A DNA stretch of 64,000 bases, taken from positions 372,001 through 436,000 of the forward strand of contig NZ_WTYV01000001.1 in NCBI RefSeq assembly GCF_009827655.1, in the 5' to 3' direction. Both the position numbers and the translations under genes were made by a program. The notes beneath the pieces are model-generated. The model ran no database searches. It was not told the origin of the DNA and worked only from the letters and a program-made list of their open reading frames with translations. This DNA is from Alteraurantiacibacter buctensis. Its GTDB lineage: Bacteria > Pseudomonadota > Alphaproteobacteria > Sphingomonadales > Sphingomonadaceae. Positions 14,833-23,870 of this stretch are shown piece after piece (position 1 is the stretch's first letter; the number at the start of each line of letters is the position of its first letter).

Positions 14833-16944
14833 TTACCAGATCTGCACGCGCTGCTCGGGCGGCAGGTACAGCGGATCGTCCGGCGTGATGTTGAACGCGG
14901 TGTACCAGGCATCGATATGGCGCACGGCATTGTTCAGGCGGAAGTCTTCCGGCGGGTGCGGGCTGCCGCCCACCATTTGCGCGCGCCTGGCTTCGGGCCG
15001 CCACTTGCCGCGCCAGATCTGGGCAAAGCCCAGGAAGAAGCGCTGGTCGCCCGTCAACCCGTCGATCACCGGGGCCGGCTGGCCGTTCAGCGAGAGCTGG
15101 TAGGCGTGCCAGGCCATCTGCAGGCCCACCACGTCGCCCAGCGTTTCGCCCACGCCGCGGCTTGTCAGGCACACCTCACCATCCTCGATACAATACTGGC
15201 CCAGCAGGTTGACCAGGCGGCCGGTCTGCTCGCGGAAGCCGGCCTCGTCCTGCGGCTGCCACCAGTTGCGCAGCGCGCCCGTGCCGTCATAGCGCGAGCC
15301 GCTGTCATCGAAGCCGTGGCCGATCTCGTGCCCGATCACCGCGCCGATAGCGCCATAGTTGACCGCCGGATCGGCATCGGGGTTGAAGAAGGGCGGCTGC
15401 AGGATCGCGGCGGGGAACACGATCTGGTTGAACGGCGGCATGTAATAGGCGTTCACCGTCTGCGGCAGCATCTGCCATTCCTGCCGGTCGACCGGCTGGT
15501 CCAGCCGGGCCAGCCAATCAGCCTTGGCCCATGCGGCGGCGGCAACGCGGTTGGCCAGCGGCTGGCCGGGGGTGATGGCGAGGCCGGCATAGGTCTCGAA
15601 CTCGCCCGGATAGCCGATCTGGGTATCGAAGCTGTCGATCTTGGCCAGCGCCTCGGCCTGCGTGGCGGGGGTCATCCAGCCGTTCTCGGTGATATCCTGG
15701 CGCATCGCGCGGCGCAGGTTGGTGACCAGTTCATCCATCTGCGCCTTGCTGTCCGGCGGGAAATAGCGCGACACGTAGAGCGCGCCCAGTTGCTCGCCTA
15801 GGATGCCCTCCACCTCGCTGATGGCGCGCTTCCAGCGGTCGCGCTGGGCGGTCTGCCCGTTCAGCTTGGTGCCGAAGAAAGCGAACTGCGCATCGTCGAT
15901 CTCCTGCGGCAGCACGGCGGAATTGGCCGCCAGGAAGCGCACCGCCATCCACGCCTTGAGGTTGGCAAGCGGGGTCTGCGAGACGAGCTGCATCATCGCC
16001 GGCAGGCCGCCGCCCATCAGCGCCATCTGTTCCGGCGTCAGGCCCAGTTCGCCAACTTCCTCGGCTGTGGGCAGGATCTGCGCGGCAAGGAACCGGTCAC
16101 GCCCGGCAAAGCCGCTGGACGCGAGCAGGGCATCGACCGGGAAATCGGGCGCGAAGGCGCGCAGTTCGGCACCCGTCAGCTCGTTGTAGGTCAGCTCCGG
16201 AATGCGCATGACCTGCTGGTCCCACTCCAGCGCGGCCACCTGGTGCTCGAAATCGTAGACGATCTGTGCCGCGGCGGCGGGGTCCTCGTATCCGGCCTTG
16301 CCCAGCATGAACGCCAGGTAATCCATGTAGGCGGCGCGGATCTCCAGATTGCGCGGGCTGTCTTCCAGGTAATACTTACGGTCGGGTAGGCCCATGCCGG
16401 TGAAGCCCACGGCGATGGCGTGCCTGTTGGGATCGACATCGTCGATAGTCACCCCGGCGTTGACGAGGCCCGGGAAGCCCGGCTCGCCGAACAGCGAGAC
16501 GAGCGAGGCCAGGTCCGGCGCGGAATAGATGCGCGTCAGGTAGGGATAGGCCGGGGCCAGACCCGCGGCATCGATCGCCTGCTGGTCGAGGAAGGCGTTA
16601 TAGGTATCGATCACCCGCCGCTCGGTGGTGCCGGGCGCGGGGTTGGCGGCGGCGAGTTCGGCCACCAGCGCTTCCACGTCGTGCGTGGCATCCTCACGCA
16701 GGATGTCGAAGCTGCCGAAGCGGGTGCGGTCCGCCGGGATCTCGGTCCGCGCGATCCAGCGGCCGTTGACATAGGCATTGAAGTCAGCCCCCGGATCGAC
16801 CGAAGGATCAAGCTGGGTGGTGTCCACTCCCCAGGTGCCGAAGCTGGGCGGGGCCGGTTGGGCGGTGTCCTGGGCAAAGGCGGGGGCCGCAGCGGCGGCG
16901 AGGGCGATGGCGGAAATGCTAGTAGCAAGCAGGTGGCGGATCAT
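14833..16944 (-). CDS. M13-family (neprilysin-like) zinc metallopeptidase, exported
   Basis: This 703-aa secreted or periplasmic peptidase cleaves small peptides. It has a signal peptide (MIRHLLATSISAIALAAAAA, cleavage after AFAQD), the N-terminal M13 domain (NAYVNGRWIARTEIPADRT), and the catalytic domain with VIGHEIGHGFDDSG, where HEIGH lies at 539-543, and GETLGDVVG supplying the third zinc ligand E600 and D604. The end VRHIDAWYTAFNI and the final basic-hydrophobic VQIW match the family, though the final Trp replaces the usual VW ending only slightly. The ATG at 16944 is preferred over an extension to 17103 because the signal peptide begins there. Confidence 0.95.
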   Translation of the reverse strand: MIRHLLATSISAIALAAAAAPAFAQDTAQPAPPSFGTWGVDTTQLDPSVDPGADFNAYVNGRWIARTEIPADRTRFGSFDILREDATHDVEALVAELAAANPAPGTTERRVIDTYNAFLDQQAIDAAGLAPAYPYLTRIYSAPDLASLVSLFGEPGFPGLVNAGVTIDDVDPNRHAIAVGFTGMGLPDRKYYLEDSPRNLEIRAAYMDYLAFMLGKAGYEDPAAAAQIVYDFEHQVAALEWDQQVMRIPELTYNELTGAELRAFAPDFPVDALLASSGFAGRDRFLAAQILPTAEEVGELGLTPEQMALMGGGLPAMMQLVSQTPLANLKAWMAVRFLAANSAVLPQEIDDAQFAFFGTKLNGQTAQRDRWKRAISEVEGILGEQLGALYVSRYFPPDSKAQMDELVTNLRRAMRQDITENGWMTPATQAEALAKIDSFDTQIGYPGEFETYAGLAITPGQPLANRVAAAAWAKADWLARLDQPVDRQEWQMLPQTVNAYYMPPFNQIVFPAAILQPPFFNPDADPAVNYGAIGAVIGHEIGHGFDDSGSRYDGTGALRNWWQPQDEAGFREQTGRLVNLLGQYCIEDGEVCLTSRGVGETLGDVVGLQMAWHAYQLSLNGQPAPVIDGLTGDQRFFLGFAQIWRGKWRPEARRAQMVGGSPHPPEDFRLNNAVRHIDAWYTAFNITPDDPLYLPPEQRVQIW

Positions 16945-17099
16945 TCGGGTCCCTTGCGTGTGCGCCCACCGGGAAAATGCCCGGCGCGCGGAAAATGCGT
17001 ACATTCCGCCATAGCGCTTCGCCCGGCAGAGCGAAGCCGCTGGTCGGTTACACTTGTTACTTCGTCGAATAGCGGGCCTTGGCGACAGCCTCAACCGGG

Positions 17100-18902
17100 T
17101 CAAACGGCCAGTTTGCCATCGTCGAACTGGAGGGCGGCGAGGCGCGCATAGAGCCCGCCCCTGGCCACCAGCGCGGCATGATCGCCCTGTTCCACAATGC
17201 GCCCTTCATCCATCACCACGATGCGGTTGGCCGCGCGCACGGTGGCCAGGCGGTGGGCGATGACCAGTGTGGTGCGGCCCATCATCAGCCGTTCCAGCGC
17301 CTGCTGCACCAGCCGCTCGCTCTCGGCATCGAGCGCGCTGGTTGCCTCGTCCAGCAGCAGGATCGGGGCATCGCGCAGCACAGCGCGGGCAATGGCGACG
17401 CGCTGGCGCTGGCCGCCGGACAGGCGCGCACCGCCCTCGCCCAGGTACGTATCGAGGCCCTCGGGCAGGTCGCGCAGAAACTTCTCGGCATTGGCGGCGC
17501 GGGCCGCTTCCCAGATCGCCTCGTCATCGGCGTCCCACGCGCCATAGCGCAGGTTGTCACGCGCGTTGGCGGCAAACAGCACGCCTTCCTGCGGTACCAG
17601 CGCCATGCGGCGGCGGACCTCGGCCGGATCGGCCTGGGTCAGCGGCACCCCGTCCAGCTTCACCGTGCCCGATTGCGGGTCATAGAACCGCTCGGCCAGC
17701 TGGAAGATCGTACTCTTGCCTGCGCCGCTGGGCCCCACGATGGCCACGGTCTCGCCCGGCTCCACCGTCAGGGTGAAGTCCTTGATCGCGGTATCGGTGG
17801 GGCGGGTGGGATAGCTGAAGCTGACGTTCTGGAAGGCCAGGGCACCACGCGGCGGGATCGGCAGGGCCACGGGCCGCGCCGGGGGCGCAACGGTGGGCTG
17901 CTGGGCCAGCAGTTCGCTGAGGCGGCTGGCCGCACCGGCACCGCGCAGCAGCTCGCCATAAACCTCGGTCAGCGAGCCGAACGAGCCCGCCGCGATCAGG
18001 CCGGTAAAGACGAAGGCGGCAATCGTGCCGCCGGTCAGCGTGCCCTGCGCCACCAGCATGGCCCCGCGCCACATGATGAAGGTCAGCGCGCCGAAGATCA
18101 GGGCAATGGCCGTGGCGGTCAGGATCGCGCGGATCATGATGCGGGTGCGCGCGGCCTGGAAGGTGTCCTCCACGCTGGCGGCAAAGCGCTGCTCCTCGCG
18201 CTTCTCCTGGTTGAAGGCCTGGACGATCTTCATCGCCCCCAGCACCTCGGTCACCCGGCTGCCGACCGTGGCGATACGGTCCTGGCTGTCGCGGCTGGCC
18301 TTCCTGACCCGGCGGCCGAAGATGGCGATAGGGGCAATCACCAGCGGGATTGCCACCACCATCAGCATGGCGAGAGTTGGGGCGAGGTAGACCATGTAGG
18401 CGAGGCCCCCCACGGCGGTGATCGCGTTCCTCAGCGCGACGGACATGGTGGTGCCCACCACGTTCTCGATCTGCGCGGTGTCCGCCGTCATCCGGCTGGA
18501 AATCTCGCTGGGGCTGTTTTCCTCGAAGAAGCCGGGCGACAGGCGCATCAGGTTGGTCTGCACCGCCAGCCGGATATCGGCCACCACCCGCTCGCCCAGG
18601 ATCGAGACGAAATAGAACCGGCAGGCCGTGCCCAGCGCCAGCACCAGGGCGACCAGGCCCAGGCGGCGGAACCACACGTTGATTTGTGCCGGATCGGCCC
18701 CGGCGGCAAAGCCGCTGTCGATCACGCCGCGGAAGTAGGCGGGGATGGCCAGGGTGGCCGAAGCCGTCACCGCCAGCGCCGTGCCTGCCAGCGCGATCAG
18801 CACCGGATAGCGCGCCGCGGCGCTGAAGATCATCGCCAGCGGCCCCAGGTTATCGGCGGGCTCTACGGTTTCTTTCACGGGACGGCGGGCCATATGGCGC
18901 AC
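17100..18902 (-). CDS. ABC exporter, fused permease-ATPase (MsbA/LmrA-like)
   Basis: This 600-aa half-transporter has an N-terminal ABC transmembrane domain with six helices and a C-terminal ATPase. The nucleotide-binding domain shows Walker A (IVGPSGAGKSTIFQLA), the Q-loop region, the signature ARLSGGQRQRVAIARAVLRD, Walker B (ILLLDEATSALD) and the H-loop (TTLVIAHRLATV). It functions as a dimer to export lipids, drugs or peptides; sphingomonads have several of these and the substrate is not decided by sequence. Two starts are possible (18902 or 18893, MARRPVKE). The gene ends just before the M13 peptidase start region. Confidence 0.9.
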   Translation of the reverse strand: MRHMARRPVKETVEPADNLGPLAMIFSAAARYPVLIALAGTALAVTASATLAIPAYFRGVIDSGFAAGADPAQINVWFRRLGLVALVLALGTACRFYFVSILGERVVADIRLAVQTNLMRLSPGFFEENSPSEISSRMTADTAQIENVVGTTMSVALRNAITAVGGLAYMVYLAPTLAMLMVVAIPLVIAPIAIFGRRVRKASRDSQDRIATVGSRVTEVLGAMKIVQAFNQEKREEQRFAASVEDTFQAARTRIMIRAILTATAIALIFGALTFIMWRGAMLVAQGTLTGGTIAAFVFTGLIAAGSFGSLTEVYGELLRGAGAASRLSELLAQQPTVAPPARPVALPIPPRGALAFQNVSFSYPTRPTDTAIKDFTLTVEPGETVAIVGPSGAGKSTIFQLAERFYDPQSGTVKLDGVPLTQADPAEVRRRMALVPQEGVLFAANARDNLRYGAWDADDEAIWEAARAANAEKFLRDLPEGLDTYLGEGGARLSGGQRQRVAIARAVLRDAPILLLDEATSALDAESERLVQQALERLMMGRTTLVIAHRLATVRAANRIVVMDEGRIVEQGDHAALVARGGLYARLAALQFDDGKLAV

Positions 18903-19072
18903 GCGCCTAGCCCATATGCCGGGGGGATTGAAGCGCGGGCGGTCAATTAATTTGCATCATCGATAAGACAAATCGGTGCATTAACCTTTTGCTGCGGCGC
19001 AACATCGCCTAGATGGGATGCCACGCTGCGGCTAGAAAACGGGTCGGTCGCGCCGGGATCTAAGGACAGCCC

Positions 19073-20296
19073 ATGCTCTATTCCGCCTACGAGATGCACC
19101 GCAGCTTCATGAATGCGGCCAGCAACTGGGCCGCCGTGGGCGCTCAAATCCTCAGCAATCCGGCGCTGCCGATCGGCTATTTCGGCATGGGCCCGGCGAT
19201 GGCGAGCGCGCTGAAGGTGTTCGCCCATATCTACGAGGAGCGCGGCAAGCCCGAGTTCGGCATTGCCGAGGTAAAGGTGGACGGCAAGAGCTGGCCCGTT
19301 ACCGAGAGCGTGGTGCTGGAAAAGCCTTTCGGCAGCCTGCGCCACTTCAAGCGCAAGGGCCTGCCCAAGGATGCGCCAAAGCTGCTGCTGGTCGCGCCGA
19401 TGAGCGGCCACTACGCCACCCTGCTGCGCGGCACCGTGGAGCGGCTGGTGCAGAACCAGGAGGTGTGGATTACCGACTGGGCCGATGCCAAGCTGGTGCC
19501 GCTGTCTGCCGGCACCTTCGACCTGGACGATTACATCGACTACCTGATCGAATACCTGCACTTCATCGGGGAAGGCACCCACGTGCTGGCCGTGTGCCAG
19601 CCTTCCGTGCCTGCCTTTGCCGCTACCGCAGTGATGGCGGCGGACAAGGACCCGTTCCGTCCCGCCACCCTTACCATGATGGGCGGCCCGGTGGACACCC
19701 GCGCCAGCCCCACCAGCGTGAACGACGTGGCCATGCAGCGCCCGCTGAGCTGGTTCCGCAACAACGTGATCGCCACCGTGCCGCTGACCTATGCCGGCGC
19801 GGGCCGCAAGGTCTATCCCGGCTTCCTGCAACTGGCGGGGTTCATCAGCATGAACATCGACAGCCACATGCAAAGCCACTACCAGATGTTCCAGCACCTG
19901 ACCGTGGGCGACCACGAGAGTGCGGAGGCAACGCGCCGGTTCTATGACGAGTACCTGAGCGTCTGCGACATGACCGCCGAGTTCTATTTGCAGACGATCG
20001 AGCACGTGTTCCAGCAGCACAGCCTGCCGCGCGGCCTGTTTGTCCATCGCGGCAAGGCGATCGACCCCGGCGCCATCCGCGACACCGCGCTGCTGGCGAT
20101 CGAGGGCGAGCGCGACGATATCTCCGGCCTGGGCCAGACGAAGGCGGCACTGGACCTGGCGGCGGACCTGCCTGAAGCGAAGAAGCAGTACTTCATGGCA
20201 CCCGAAGTGGGCCACTATGGCATCTTCAACGGCAGCCGCTGGCGGGAGAACATCGCCCCCGTGGTGGAAGACTGGCTGCGCGCCAACGCGCGCTGA
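19073..20296 (+). CDS. phaZ: Intracellular polyhydroxyalkanoate depolymerase
   Basis: PhaZ mobilises stored PHB granules. The 407-aa protein begins MLYSAYEMHRSFMNAASNWA and aligns by eye with the intracellular PHA depolymerase family: LLVAPMSGHYATLLRGTVER, WITDWADAKLVPLSAGTFDL, and the cysteine nucleophile in AVCQPSVPA (Cys at about 175), which replaces the usual serine of lipase boxes. The catalytic His is in APEVGHYGIFNGSRWR near the end. The upstream region (18903-19072) is AT-rich with an imperfect TTAATTTGCA/TGCATTAA repeat. It converges on DUF4126 with only 4 bp between stops. phaB lies elsewhere in the window (51191). Confidence 0.94.
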   Translation: MLYSAYEMHRSFMNAASNWAAVGAQILSNPALPIGYFGMGPAMASALKVFAHIYEERGKPEFGIAEVKVDGKSWPVTESVVLEKPFGSLRHFKRKGLPKDAPKLLLVAPMSGHYATLLRGTVERLVQNQEVWITDWADAKLVPLSAGTFDLDDYIDYLIEYLHFIGEGTHVLAVCQPSVPAFAATAVMAADKDPFRPATLTMMGGPVDTRASPTSVNDVAMQRPLSWFRNNVIATVPLTYAGAGRKVYPGFLQLAGFISMNIDSHMQSHYQMFQHLTVGDHESAEATRRFYDEYLSVCDMTAEFYLQTIEHVFQQHSLPRGLFVHRGKAIDPGAIRDTALLAIEGERDDISGLGQTKAALDLAADLPEAKKQYFMAPEVGHYGIFNGSRWRENIAPVVEDWLRANAR

Positions 20297-20300
20297 GCGT

Positions 20301-20957
20301 TCAGGGCAACGGTGGCGGAGGCAGCGGGTGCTGCGTCTGTTCGCCAGTGCGGAAGAACAGCCGCTTGAGTAAGCGCCGCGCCAGCAGCAGCAGGGCCACG
20401 CACAGCGCCAGCAGCGCCAGCGCCACGGCCACCGCCGCCACCGGGTATTCATAGGCCAGCCACAGCAGGCCCACGGTGGCAATATCCTCCACGCCGGACA
20501 GGGCCACGTTGCTGAACGGTTCCGGGCTGGTGTTGACCACGGCCCGCGCGCTGGCCTTGCCGCCATGCGCCAGCAGCGCCCCGCCGCCGCCCAGCAGGAA
20601 GGCGATCACCTGCGTGGCCGGGTCTGACGGGTCGACGACTGCCAGCGTCAGCAGCGCGCCGCCGATGGGCCGCACCAACGTGTGCACCGTGTCCCATGCG
20701 CTATCCAGCCACATGATCTTGTCGGCGAAGAACTCGGCCAGTGTGCCCACGGCGGCAATGCCCATCACCCAGGGGTTGGCCAGGATTGCCAGGCTTTCCA
20801 GATGTTCGGGCAGGGGCACATAGCCGCTGCGCATGGCAATGCCCGTGGCCAGCACCACCAGGTAGAACCGCCAGCCGGATAGCAGGCTGACGCTGGTGGC
20901 GATGCCCAGGATCTCCACGATCCCCAGGGTAGCGGGTGCATCCATGCGGGGCAGCAT
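20301..20957 (-). CDS. DUF4126 family membrane protein
   Basis: This 218-aa integral membrane protein has DUF4126 features: GIATSVSLLSGWRFYLVVLA, LAILANPWVMGIAAVGTLAEFFADKI (quoted in part: WVMGIAAVGTLAEFFADK) and GGGGALLAHGGKASARAVVN, then two more helices and a Pro-rich tail. Members are of unknown function. The start is either ATG 20957 (MLPRMDAP) or ATG 20945; neither has a strong RBS. The frame remains open far upstream, but that region is the shadow of the glycosylation-ligase gene in another frame. It lies 32 bp after that ligase and may be transcribed with it. Confidence 0.85.
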   Translation of the reverse strand: MLPRMDAPATLGIVEILGIATSVSLLSGWRFYLVVLATGIAMRSGYVPLPEHLESLAILANPWVMGIAAVGTLAEFFADKIMWLDSAWDTVHTLVRPIGGALLTLAVVDPSDPATQVIAFLLGGGGALLAHGGKASARAVVNTSPEPFSNVALSGVEDIATVGLLWLAYEYPVAAVAVALALLALCVALLLLARRLLKRLFFRTGEQTQHPLPPPPLP

Positions 20958-20989
20958 ATGCCCGGATGGCAGGGTGTGTCGAGCGGTGC

Positions 20990-22372
20990 CTATTCGGCCG
21001 GTTGCGGCAGGGCTTGCCCGGCCCCCCTGGGCCGCGAACAGGCGCGGTTCTGCGGTGCCTCGGTGCGTTTCACGTAGGACCACAGCGCACACTGCAGGCC
21101 GATCAGCATGAACAGGAACGGCTGGTAGGCAATGCCCACGAAGGCCGCCCCCACCAGGTAGACCACGTGCCCCTGCTGCAGGGCCGTTGCCAGCCCCCAC
21201 TGCCAGCTCTTGCGTCCGTCTCTCCCGGAGCGCTTGCCAAAGCGCCAGCGCAGCCGCTCCATGTGCCACAGGCCCAGCAGGTTCAGCACCAGCCACAGGC
21301 CGAGGCCGAAATAGCCCTGCTCGCCCAGCAGCTCGAAATAGCTGGAGTGATAGGCGCGGCCGCTTTCGGTCACCGTCTGGTATTCCACGGTTTGGCTGGC
21401 CCCGGTGCCGGTGACGGCCCGTGTCTGGTAGGTGAAGCTGTTGGAGCGATAGGCATCGAAGCCCCCGCCCAGCGGGTGTTCCTTCGCGAAATCGATGGTC
21501 CACTTCCACACCGCCACGCGGGTAGAGGCGGACTGGTCGCCTTCGTGCTCGGTAATCGTGCCCATCCGCTCGGTAAAGCTGGCCGGCAGGAAGGGGATCG
21601 CCGCCAGCAGCGCCAGGCTGGCCGCACCGGCATAGACGAAGCGGTAGCGGACCGAGCGCATCATGATCACCCCCAGCACCGCGGCGCAGACCAGCCCCGT
21701 GCGCGCCGATGTGCCCACCGGGATAAGCAGGCAGGCGAAAATCAGGCCGGCGGTAAAGGTCCACACCCGCCAGTCGGGCTTGAAGATCGTGCCGTGCCGC
21801 GCCAGCCACAGGGCCAGCGGGATGATGGCGATGGCCACGGTGGAGATGATCGAGCCTTCGTAGATCCCCGAATTCTCGTTCACGAGCAGCCGCAGCGTGC
21901 CATAGCCGCCACCGCCGCCCACGGTTTTCAGGCCGCCATTGATGGCGATGGTGCCCACCGCCAGCACGATGAACAGCACGGCGGCCTCGATCCGCAGGCG
22001 GGTGCGCAGGGTCAGCGGCAGGAAGGCGGCGAAGACCAGCGCCTTCCACACCCAGTCCCACTTCAACCATGCCTCTTCCTGGAACTGCGCGCCGAAGGTG
22101 GTCATCAGGCACCACAGCAGCAGCACCACGATCATGCCCTGGCGCGCGGTGAAGCGCGACCCCTTCTTGCTGTCCAGCAGCAGCCAGCCAGCAAAGGCGG
22201 CTACGAAGGCGATCAGCGACAGCTTCAGGCTTGGGCTGGTGATGATGCCCCAGCCGATCTTCTGCGGCATCACCAGGTCGATGTAGATATAGGTCAGCAC
22301 CCACAGGAACGGGCGTTTGAGGCCCAGCACCAGCATCAGGGCGATGAAGCCGAGGAGGGCGAGGTCGAGCAT
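20990..22372 (-). CDS. Putative O-glycosylation ligase, exosortase A system-associated
   Basis: This 460-aa polytopic membrane protein is of the Wzy/O-antigen-ligase superfamily, and matches the subgroup usually found beside exosortase A (XrtA). It begins MLDLALLGFIALMLVLGLKR and carries TYIYIDLVMPQKIGWGI, VFAAFLPLTLRTRLRIEAAV (quoted in part), AKEHPLGGGFDAYRSNSF and AYHSSYFELLGEQGYFGLGL, the large periplasmic loop region with the conserved H-x-x-Y/F-E pattern. It may move sugar chains to extracellular acceptors. Exosortase itself and PEP-CTERM proteins are not in the window. A 51-aa membrane gene precedes it by 6 bp and a divergent exosortase-A-type glycosyltransferase follows. Confidence 0.85.
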   Translation of the reverse strand: MLDLALLGFIALMLVLGLKRPFLWVLTYIYIDLVMPQKIGWGIITSPSLKLSLIAFVAAFAGWLLLDSKKGSRFTARQGMIVVLLLWCLMTTFGAQFQEEAWLKWDWVWKALVFAAFLPLTLRTRLRIEAAVLFIVLAVGTIAINGGLKTVGGGGGYGTLRLLVNENSGIYEGSIISTVAIAIIPLALWLARHGTIFKPDWRVWTFTAGLIFACLLIPVGTSARTGLVCAAVLGVIMMRSVRYRFVYAGAASLALLAAIPFLPASFTERMGTITEHEGDQSASTRVAVWKWTIDFAKEHPLGGGFDAYRSNSFTYQTRAVTGTGASQTVEYQTVTESGRAYHSSYFELLGEQGYFGLGLWLVLNLLGLWHMERLRWRFGKRSGRDGRKSWQWGLATALQQGHVVYLVGAAFVGIAYQPFLFMLIGLQCALWSYVKRTEAPQNRACSRPRGAGQALPQPAE

Positions 22373-22378
22373 GACCCC

Positions 22379-22534
22379 CTAGTCCTGCGGTCCGTCGCCC
22401 GGTGCCCGGGGCTGCCAGCGCGGGCCGGGTCGCCCGGCCGCATCCTCGTCGTCCAGGTCATCGCGCATGACAAGGATCAGCGCCGCCAGCGCCATGAGGC
22501 CGTGGGTCAGGGCAAGGGTGGCAAGATCGATCAC
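22379..22534 (-). CDS. Small single-TM protein of the exosortase-associated locus
   Basis: Family not recognised with certainty. This 51-aa frame begins with GTG at 22534 (MIDLATLALTHGLMALAALI), one membrane helix of about 20 residues, and a charged cytoplasmic-like tail with VMRDDLDDEDAAGRPGPR and a TAG stop at 22379. It ends 6 bp before the glycosylation ligase ATG, so translation would be coupled. Its N-terminus faces the divergent glycosyltransferase with a 68-bp promoter region between. Support is its position, its single clean helix and tight spacing; no homologue is named. Confidence 0.6.
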   Translation of the reverse strand: MIDLATLALTHGLMALAALILVMRDDLDDEDAAGRPGPRWQPRAPGDGPQD

Positions 22535-22602
22535 GCGTGCGGGCCTAGCGCAGCAGGCGTTGACGCGGCGTTAAACATGTGTCGGCCATATCTTGCAGCG
22601 AC

Positions 22603-23826
22603 ATGCGCATCCTCCACGTCCTCGACCACTCGCTGCCGATGCACTCGGGCTATACCTTCCGCACCCGGGCGATCCTGAAGGCGCAAGGTGCGCTGGGCTG
22701 GCAGGTGCGCGGGGTCACCGGGTTGCGCCACACGGCGCAAGGGCCGGATGTGGAGCAGGCCGAGGGCCTCACCTTCCATCGCACGCGTGGCACTGCCGGC
22801 GGCCCGCCGCTGGTCCGCGAGTGGCGCGAGGTGGCGTTGCTGGCCGACCGGATCGTAGACGTGGCGCGCGAGTGGCAGCCGGACGTGCTCCACGCCCATT
22901 CCCCCGCGCTGGACGGGCTGGCCGCAGTGCAGGCAGGCAAACGGCTGGGCCTGCCGGTGGTCTACGAAATCCGCGCTTTCTGGGAAGATGCCGCCGTGGG
23001 CAACGGCACGGGGCGCGAAGGCTCCCTGAAATACAACCTCACCCGCGCGCTGGAGGACGAGGTGGTGCGCAGCGCCGGCCACGTGGTGACCATCTGCCAG
23101 GGCCTGAAGGATGACCTGGTGGCGCGCGGCTATACCGCCGATCGCATAACCCTGATGCCCAACGGGGTGGACCTGGCGCTGTTCGGCACGCCCGCCGCGC
23201 CCGATCCCACCCTGCGGGCAGAGCTGGAGCTGGGAGACGGCCCCGTCATTGGCTTCATCGGCAGCTTCTATGACTATGAAGGGCTGGATGACCTGATCGC
23301 CGCCATGCCGCTGCTGCTGGACCTTCAGCCGCAGGCACGGCTGCTGCTGGTGGGCGGCGGGCCGGTGGCGGAGGCGCTGCAGGCGCAGGCCCAGGCCTGC
23401 CCTGCCGCCCACGCGATCCGCTTCGTCGGCCGCGTGCCGCATGACCAGGTAGAGCGCTATTATGCCCTCGCCGACATCATGGCCTATCCGCGCAAGCACA
23501 GCCGCCTGACCGATCTGGTCACGCCGCTGAAACCCCTTGAGGCGATGGCGCAGGGCAAGCTGGTCGCCGCGAGCGACGTGGGCGGGCACCGCGAACTGAT
23601 GACGCACGGGGAAACCGGCACCCTGTTTGCTCCCGACGATCCCGCCGCCTGCGCCACCGCGCTGGCCGGCCTGATCGACGCCCGCGCCGGCTGGGACAGC
23701 ATGCGCCGGGCCGCCCGCACGCACGTGGAACAGGCGCACGACTGGGCCCGCAATGTCCAGCGTTATGAAGCTGTTTACCAAAGCCTGTTAGGCCCCTCGG
23801 GCCGCAGACAGCACCGCGCTGCCTGA
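22603..23826 (+). CDS. Glycosyltransferase, exosortase A system-associated type (GT4)
   Basis: This 407-aa GT-B enzyme begins MRILHVLDHSLPMHSGYTF, the characteristic opening of the exosortase-A-associated glycosyltransferase group. The donor-binding half contains GFIGSFYDYEGLDDLIAAM, LLLVGGGPVAEALQ, RVPHDQVERYYALADIMAYP and TPLKPLEAMAQGKLVAASDV, the E-x7-E region of GT4. It would add a sugar to a lipid-linked or protein acceptor in extracellular polysaccharide assembly. The ATG at 22603 is chosen because the frame's extra eight residues upstream precede the conserved start. Divergent from the small membrane gene. Confidence 0.9.
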   Translation: MRILHVLDHSLPMHSGYTFRTRAILKAQGALGWQVRGVTGLRHTAQGPDVEQAEGLTFHRTRGTAGGPPLVREWREVALLADRIVDVAREWQPDVLHAHSPALDGLAAVQAGKRLGLPVVYEIRAFWEDAAVGNGTGREGSLKYNLTRALEDEVVRSAGHVVTICQGLKDDLVARGYTADRITLMPNGVDLALFGTPAAPDPTLRAELELGDGPVIGFIGSFYDYEGLDDLIAAMPLLLDLQPQARLLLVGGGPVAEALQAQAQACPAAHAIRFVGRVPHDQVERYYALADIMAYPRKHSRLTDLVTPLKPLEAMAQGKLVAASDVGGHRELMTHGETGTLFAPDDPAACATALAGLIDARAGWDSMRRAARTHVEQAHDWARNVQRYEAVYQSLLGPSGRRQHRAA

Positions 23827-23870
23827 CGGCCAAGAGCGCGACACGGACAACAACAGGACGGCAAGACACA

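Noticed and set aside
18891-18918. Inverted repeat CATATGG-N14-CCATATG at the ABC-exporter start
   Set aside because: Short arms, overlapping the start codon of the gene, no AT-rich promoter context on that side; likely chance.
17079-18950. Long plus-strand frame opposite the ABC exporter
   Set aside because: Shadow of the minus-strand ABC gene; composition is Gly/His/Gln-rich with no recognisable motif.
20958-22304. Upstream extension of the DUF4126 reading frame
   Set aside because: It is out of frame with, and wholly overlaps, the glycosylation ligase gene, which has a clear domain structure; DUF4126 starts at 20945 or 20957.
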